From contig NZ_CP135012.1 of the NCBI RefSeq assembly GCF_039386055.1, forward strand, positions 84,287-148,286: 64,000 nt of DNA, written 5' to 3'. Source of the stretch: Buchnera aphidicola (Greenidea ficicola) (GTDB lineage Bacteria; Pseudomonadota; Gammaproteobacteria; Enterobacterales; Enterobacteriaceae). Under the pieces are notes generated by a model, which saw only the letters and a program-made list of their open reading frames with translations, was not told the DNA's origin and searched no databases. The position numbers were made by a program, and so were the translations under genes. Position 1 is the first letter of the stretch. Each line of letters begins with the position of its first letter. Below, one piece after another: positions 60,254 to 64,000 of this stretch.

Positions 60254-62917
60254 ATGAGTAATTTTTTTTCTAATGATATAGATCCTATAGAAACTAATGA
60301 ATGGTTAGAATCTATAAATTCAGTTATTTTTAATGATAATATAGAAAGGGCTTTTTTTTTAATTAATAAATTAATTAATAATATTAAAAATAAATATAAT
60401 AAAATTTATGATATTAAATTTATTACAGATTATATTAATACTATTCCTTTTGATAAAGAATTAAAATACCCTGGAGATATTGTTTTAGAAAATCGTATTT
60501 GTTCTGCTGTACGTTGGAATGCTATTATGATAGTGCTTAAAGCTTCTAATAAAAAATTAGATTTAGGAGGTCATTTATCTTCTTTTCAATCTTCTGTAAT
60601 TTTATATGAGGTTTGTTTTAATCATATTTTTAATGCAAGAAATAATAAAAATGGAGGAGATTTAGTTTATTTTCAAGGTCATATTTCTCCAGGAATTTAT
60701 TCTAGAGCGTTTATTGAAGGAAGAATATCATGTGATCAATTAAATAATTTTAGACAAGAAGTTTTTGGAAATGGTTTACCTTCTTATCCTCATCCAAAAT
60801 TATTACCAAATTTTTGGCAGTTTCCTACTGTATCTATGGGTTTAGGTCCTATTTGTGCAATTTATCAAGCTAAATTTTTAAAATATTTACAATATAGGGG
60901 ATTAAAAGATACATCTAAACAGATGGTTTATGCTTTTTTAGGAGATGGAGAAATGGATGAACCTGAATCTAAAGGTTCTATAATTATAGCTTCTAGAGAA
61001 AAATTGGATAATTTAGTTTTTGTTATAAATTGTAATTTACAAAGATTAGATGGTCCTGTTATAGGAAATGGAAAAATTATAAATGAATTAGAAAGTATAT
61101 TTTTTGGAGCTGGTTGGTTTGTTATTAAAGTTATTTGGGGTAGTGGTTGGGATAAATTATTTAAAAAAGATAAAACTGGAAAATTAATACAATTAATGAA
61201 TGAGACATTAGATGGTGATTATCAAACTTTTAAATCTAAAAATGGAGCTTATATTAGAAAATATTTTTTTGGTAAATATTCTGAAACGAAAAAATTAGTT
61301 AAGAATATGACTGATGATGAAATATGGAATTTAAATAGAGGAGGTCATGATCCTTTAAAAGTTTATTCTGCTTTTAAAAAAGCAAAAGAAGTAATTGGTA
61401 AACCTGTAGTAATTTTAGCACATACTATTAAAGGTTATGGTTTAGGAGTTGATATTGAAGCTAAAAATATTGCACATCAAATTAAAAATATAAATATTAA
61501 TGAATTGTATAATATAAGAGATCGTTTAAATCTTAAAATTAATAATAATGATATTCCTAATTTTCCATATATAAAATTTAATAAAGATACTAAAGAATAT
61601 AAATATATACATAATCAAAGAAAAAAATTAAATGGTTATTTACCTACTCGTTTAAATAGATTTACTGAAATTTTAAAATTACCAACTTTAAAAGATTTTA
61701 AAACATTATTAATAAAACAAAATAAAAAAATATCTACCACTATTGCTTTTATTAGAGTATTGAGTATTTTAATTAAAAATACTTTTATTAAAGATAGAAT
61801 TGTTCCAATTATTGCTGATGAAGCAAGAACTTTTGGAATGGAAGATTTTTTTAGACAATTTGGTATTTATAATTTTCAAGGTCAAAAATATATACCTCAA
61901 GATAAAGAACAATTATCATATTATAAAGAAGATAAAACTGGTCAAATTTTACAAGAAGGTATTAACGAATTAGGAGCTGCTTCATCTTGGTTAGCTGCTG
62001 CAACATCTTATAGTACAAATGATTTTCCAATGATACCTTTTTATGTTTATTATTCTATTTTTGGATTTCAAAGAATTGGTGATTTATGTTGGGCTGCTGG
62101 AGATCAACAAGCTAGAGGGTTTTTAATAGGAGGAACTTCAGGAAGAACTACGTTGAATGGAGAAGGATTACAACATGAAGATGGTCATAGTCATATTCAA
62201 TCTTTAACAATACCAAATTGTATATCATATGATCCTGCTTATGCTTATGAAATTGCTGTTATTATAAATAATGGTTTAAATAGAATGTATGGATTAAAAC
62301 AAGAAAATATATATTATTATATTACTACATTAAATGAAAATTATAAAATGCCAGCTATTCCAAAAGGATCTGAAAAAGGGATATGTAAAGGAATATATAA
62401 ATTTTGTACATTTAGTAGTAAAAATTTTAAGGTGCAATTATTAGGATCTGGAGCGATTTTAAGAAGTGTTATAAAAGCTGCTAAAATTTTATTTTCAGAA
62501 TATGGAATAGGTTCAGATGTGTATAGTGTTACTTCTTTTACTGAAATTGCAAGAAATGGGCAAGATTGTATTAGGTGGAATATGTTAAATCCTAATGAAA
62601 ATAAAAAAATTCCATATATAGCTAAAATTATGAATAAATTTCCAGCTGTTGCTGCTACAGATTATATGAAATTATTTGCTGAGCAAATTAGAAATTATAT
62701 TCCTTCTAAAAATTATATAGTTTTAGGAACAGATGGTTTTGGAAGATCTGATAGTAGAAAATCTTTAAGAAGTTATTTTGAAGTAGATAAATATTATATA
62801 GTTATTTCATCATTAGGAATATTATCAGATTGCGGTTATATTAGTAAAAAATTTGTTTTAAATGCTATTGTTAGATTTAATATTGATATTAATAAAATTA
62901 ACCCTCGTTTAGTTTAA
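60254..62917 (+). CDS. aceE: Pyruvate dehydrogenase E1 component
   Basis: Thiamine diphosphate-dependent homodimeric E1 that decarboxylates pyruvate. Length 887, identical to E. coli. Conserved are DPIETNEWLESI at the start, YFQGHISPGIYSRAFIEGR, the thiamine-binding FLGDGEMDEPES with following NCNLQRLDG, DGDYQTFKSKNGAYIRKYFFG, and the LNGEGLQHEDGHSHI active-site loop. The TAA stop is followed by a short AAGG-containing spacer and aceF. It supplies acetyl-CoA and NADH for complex I. Confidence 0.98.
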   Translation: MSNFFSNDIDPIETNEWLESINSVIFNDNIERAFFLINKLINNIKNKYNKIYDIKFITDYINTIPFDKELKYPGDIVLENRICSAVRWNAIMIVLKASNKKLDLGGHLSSFQSSVILYEVCFNHIFNARNNKNGGDLVYFQGHISPGIYSRAFIEGRISCDQLNNFRQEVFGNGLPSYPHPKLLPNFWQFPTVSMGLGPICAIYQAKFLKYLQYRGLKDTSKQMVYAFLGDGEMDEPESKGSIIIASREKLDNLVFVINCNLQRLDGPVIGNGKIINELESIFFGAGWFVIKVIWGSGWDKLFKKDKTGKLIQLMNETLDGDYQTFKSKNGAYIRKYFFGKYSETKKLVKNMTDDEIWNLNRGGHDPLKVYSAFKKAKEVIGKPVVILAHTIKGYGLGVDIEAKNIAHQIKNININELYNIRDRLNLKINNNDIPNFPYIKFNKDTKEYKYIHNQRKKLNGYLPTRLNRFTEILKLPTLKDFKTLLIKQNKKISTTIAFIRVLSILIKNTFIKDRIVPIIADEARTFGMEDFFRQFGIYNFQGQKYIPQDKEQLSYYKEDKTGQILQEGINELGAASSWLAAATSYSTNDFPMIPFYVYYSIFGFQRIGDLCWAAGDQQARGFLIGGTSGRTTLNGEGLQHEDGHSHIQSLTIPNCISYDPAYAYEIAVIINNGLNRMYGLKQENIYYYITTLNENYKMPAIPKGSEKGICKGIYKFCTFSSKNFKVQLLGSGAILRSVIKAAKILFSEYGIGSDVYSVTSFTEIARNGQDCIRWNMLNPNENKKIPYIAKIMNKFPAVAATDYMKLFAEQIRNYIPSKNYIVLGTDGFGRSDSRKSLRSYFEVDKYYIVISSLGILSDCGYISKKFVLNAIVRFNIDINKINPRLV

Positions 62918-62929
62918 AAGGTTATATTA

Positions 62930-64000
62930 GTGGATATTATCGTTAAATTACCAGATATTGGATCAGACAAAGTTGAAGTTATTGAAATTTTAGTTAATGT
63001 TGGGGATTTTATTAAAAAAAAAAGTGGTTTGTTAAATGTAGAAGGTAAAAAGACTTCTATAGAAATACCTTCTCCTAAATCTGGATTTATAAAAAAAATA
63101 TTAGTAAATGTTGGTCAAAAAATTTATAAAGATTTTAAAATATTTATATTAAATATTAAAAAAATAAAAAAAAAAAAAATAAATAAAATAAAAAATATTA
63201 AAAATAATATTAAATTATTTTCTAATAATTTTAATAATGAAAATATTTATGCTTCTCCATTAATTAGAAGATTAATTAGATTAAATAAAATTGATAAATT
63301 TAAAATAATTGGATCTGGAAGAAAAGGAAGAATTTTACAAGAAGATTTAAAAAAATATATAAAAAAAAAAAATAATAATATTTCAAATAATAAAAATGTT
63401 AATAAATTTGGAAAAATTGAAATATTAAAATTAAATAATATACAAAAATCAACTATTTTTAATATAAAAAAAAGTTGGAAAAAAATTCCTCATGTTACTC
63501 ATTTTGAAGAAATTGATATTACTAAATTAGAAAAGTTTAGAAAAAAATATAATAAAAAGTTTTTTACTGATAAAATAAATAATATAACTTTATTACCTTT
63601 TCTTGTTAAAATTATATATAAATCTTTACAAAAATTTCCTTATTTTAATTCTTCTTTAAATGAAAAAAAAAATATTATTATTTTAAAAAAATATATAAAT
63701 ATAGGAATAGTAGTAAATACTAAGAATGGTTTGTTTATACCTGTTTTAAAAAAAATTAATAAAAAAAGTATTTTAAAAATTTTTAAAAAAATAAAAAATT
63801 TTTCTAAAAAAGCTAAAAATAATAAATTATCTTTTTATGATATGCAAGGTGGTTCTTTTACTATATCAAATTTAGGTGTTTTTGGAGGAAGAATGTTTAC
63901 TCCTATAATTAATTATCCAGAAGTTTCTATTTTGGGGATTTCTAAGTTTGTAAAAAATTATTTTTTTATTAATAATAAATTTAAGAAGAAAATAATTTTA
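62930..64000 (+). CDS. aceF: Pyruvate dehydrogenase E2 (dihydrolipoyl acetyltransferase), partial
   Basis: The gene runs past the window edge; 357 codons are seen. It starts with GTG, 8 bases after AAGG. A single lipoyl domain (1-75, LPDIGSDKVEVIEILV) is followed by a Lys/Asn linker, the E1/E3-binding domain (ASPLIRRLIRLNKIDKFKIIGSGRKGRI) and the start of the catalytic domain (IPHVTHFEEIDIT, GSFTISNLGVFGG). E. coli has three lipoyl domains. The lipoylation site reads EGKKTS rather than EGDKAS; the Lys is kept, but Asp and Ala are replaced. Confidence 0.95.
   Translation, partial: MDIIVKLPDIGSDKVEVIEILVNVGDFIKKKSGLLNVEGKKTSIEIPSPKSGFIKKILVNVGQKIYKDFKIFILNIKKIKKKKINKIKNIKNNIKLFSNNFNNENIYASPLIRRLIRLNKIDKFKIIGSGRKGRILQEDLKKYIKKKNNNISNNKNVNKFGKIEILKLNNIQKSTIFNIKKSWKKIPHVTHFEEIDITKLEKFRKKYNKKFFTDKINNITLLPFLVKIIYKSLQKFPYFNSSLNEKKNIIILKKYINIGIVVNTKNGLFIPVLKKINKKSILKIFKKIKNFSKKAKNNKLSFYDMQGGSFTISNLGVFGGRMFTPIINYPEVSILGISKFVKNYFFINNKFKKKIIL

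Overview
The window is a stretch of an extremely A+T-rich (by eye roughly 80% or more), gene-dense, strongly reduced gammaproteobacterial genome. Protein sequences are clearly enterobacterial: NuoC and NuoD are fused, and Prs, NrdA, NrdB, DnaK, AceE and SodA keep near full E. coli length and motifs. Gene order follows E. coli blocks with clean deletions between genes. Together with the retained thrABC and dapB, this points to an obligate nutritional endosymbiont of a sap-feeding insect. It is most likely Buchnera aphidicola or a very close relative; the genus is inferred from gene content and order recalled from memory. The genetic code is standard: TGG is Trp, and TGA is used as a stop in dapB, nuoE and nuoK.

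Layout. 1-7.1 kb: rpmI-rplT-pheS-pheT (+) facing glyQ-glyS (-). 7.2-18.7 kb: rplY, a DedA/YabI membrane protein, then rsmA-apaH facing folA-dapB-ileS-ribF, then rpsT facing dnaK-dnaJ. From rsmA to dnaK this is collinear with the E. coli dnaK-to-rsmA region, inverted, with nhaA, lspA, fkpB, ispH, carAB and apaG missing. 18.9-33.6 kb: a complete 13-gene nuo operon (nuoA, B, CD, E-N) for respiratory complex I. 33.7-44.2 kb: folC, prs, prfA-prmC, then nrdA-nrdB-yfaE and gyrA on the minus strand. 44.4-51.3 kb: a DUF2076 gene, a 2-Cys peroxiredoxin, grpE, nadK, tmRNA (ssrA), grxD, rnt, sodA, pth, ychF. 51.4-56 kb: thrABC on the minus strand. 56.2 kb to the end: hpt, truA, secA, aceE and the start of aceF, which runs off the window.

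How it works together. PDH (aceEF) feeds NADH to complex I for respiration. nrdAB/yfaE/grxD, nadK, prs and hpt cover nucleotides and redox cofactors. SodA and the peroxiredoxin handle oxygen by-products. DnaK/DnaJ/GrpE, tmRNA and SecA maintain protein quality and export. thrABC and dapB make threonine and part of lysine, presumably for the host. No tRNA, rRNA, insertion sequence, prophage, CRISPR array or pseudogene was found. The only gene-free stretch over 300 bp between protein genes (47427-47893) holds ssrA.

No wholly new system is evident. The most informative oddities are a riboflavin kinase domain in RibF that has lost its catalytic residues, a ThrA whose first ACT domain has lost its regulatory motif, a degenerate GrpE, long A/T homopolymers inside intact essential genes, a conserved heat-shock promoter before dnaK, and palindromes at most convergent gene ends.
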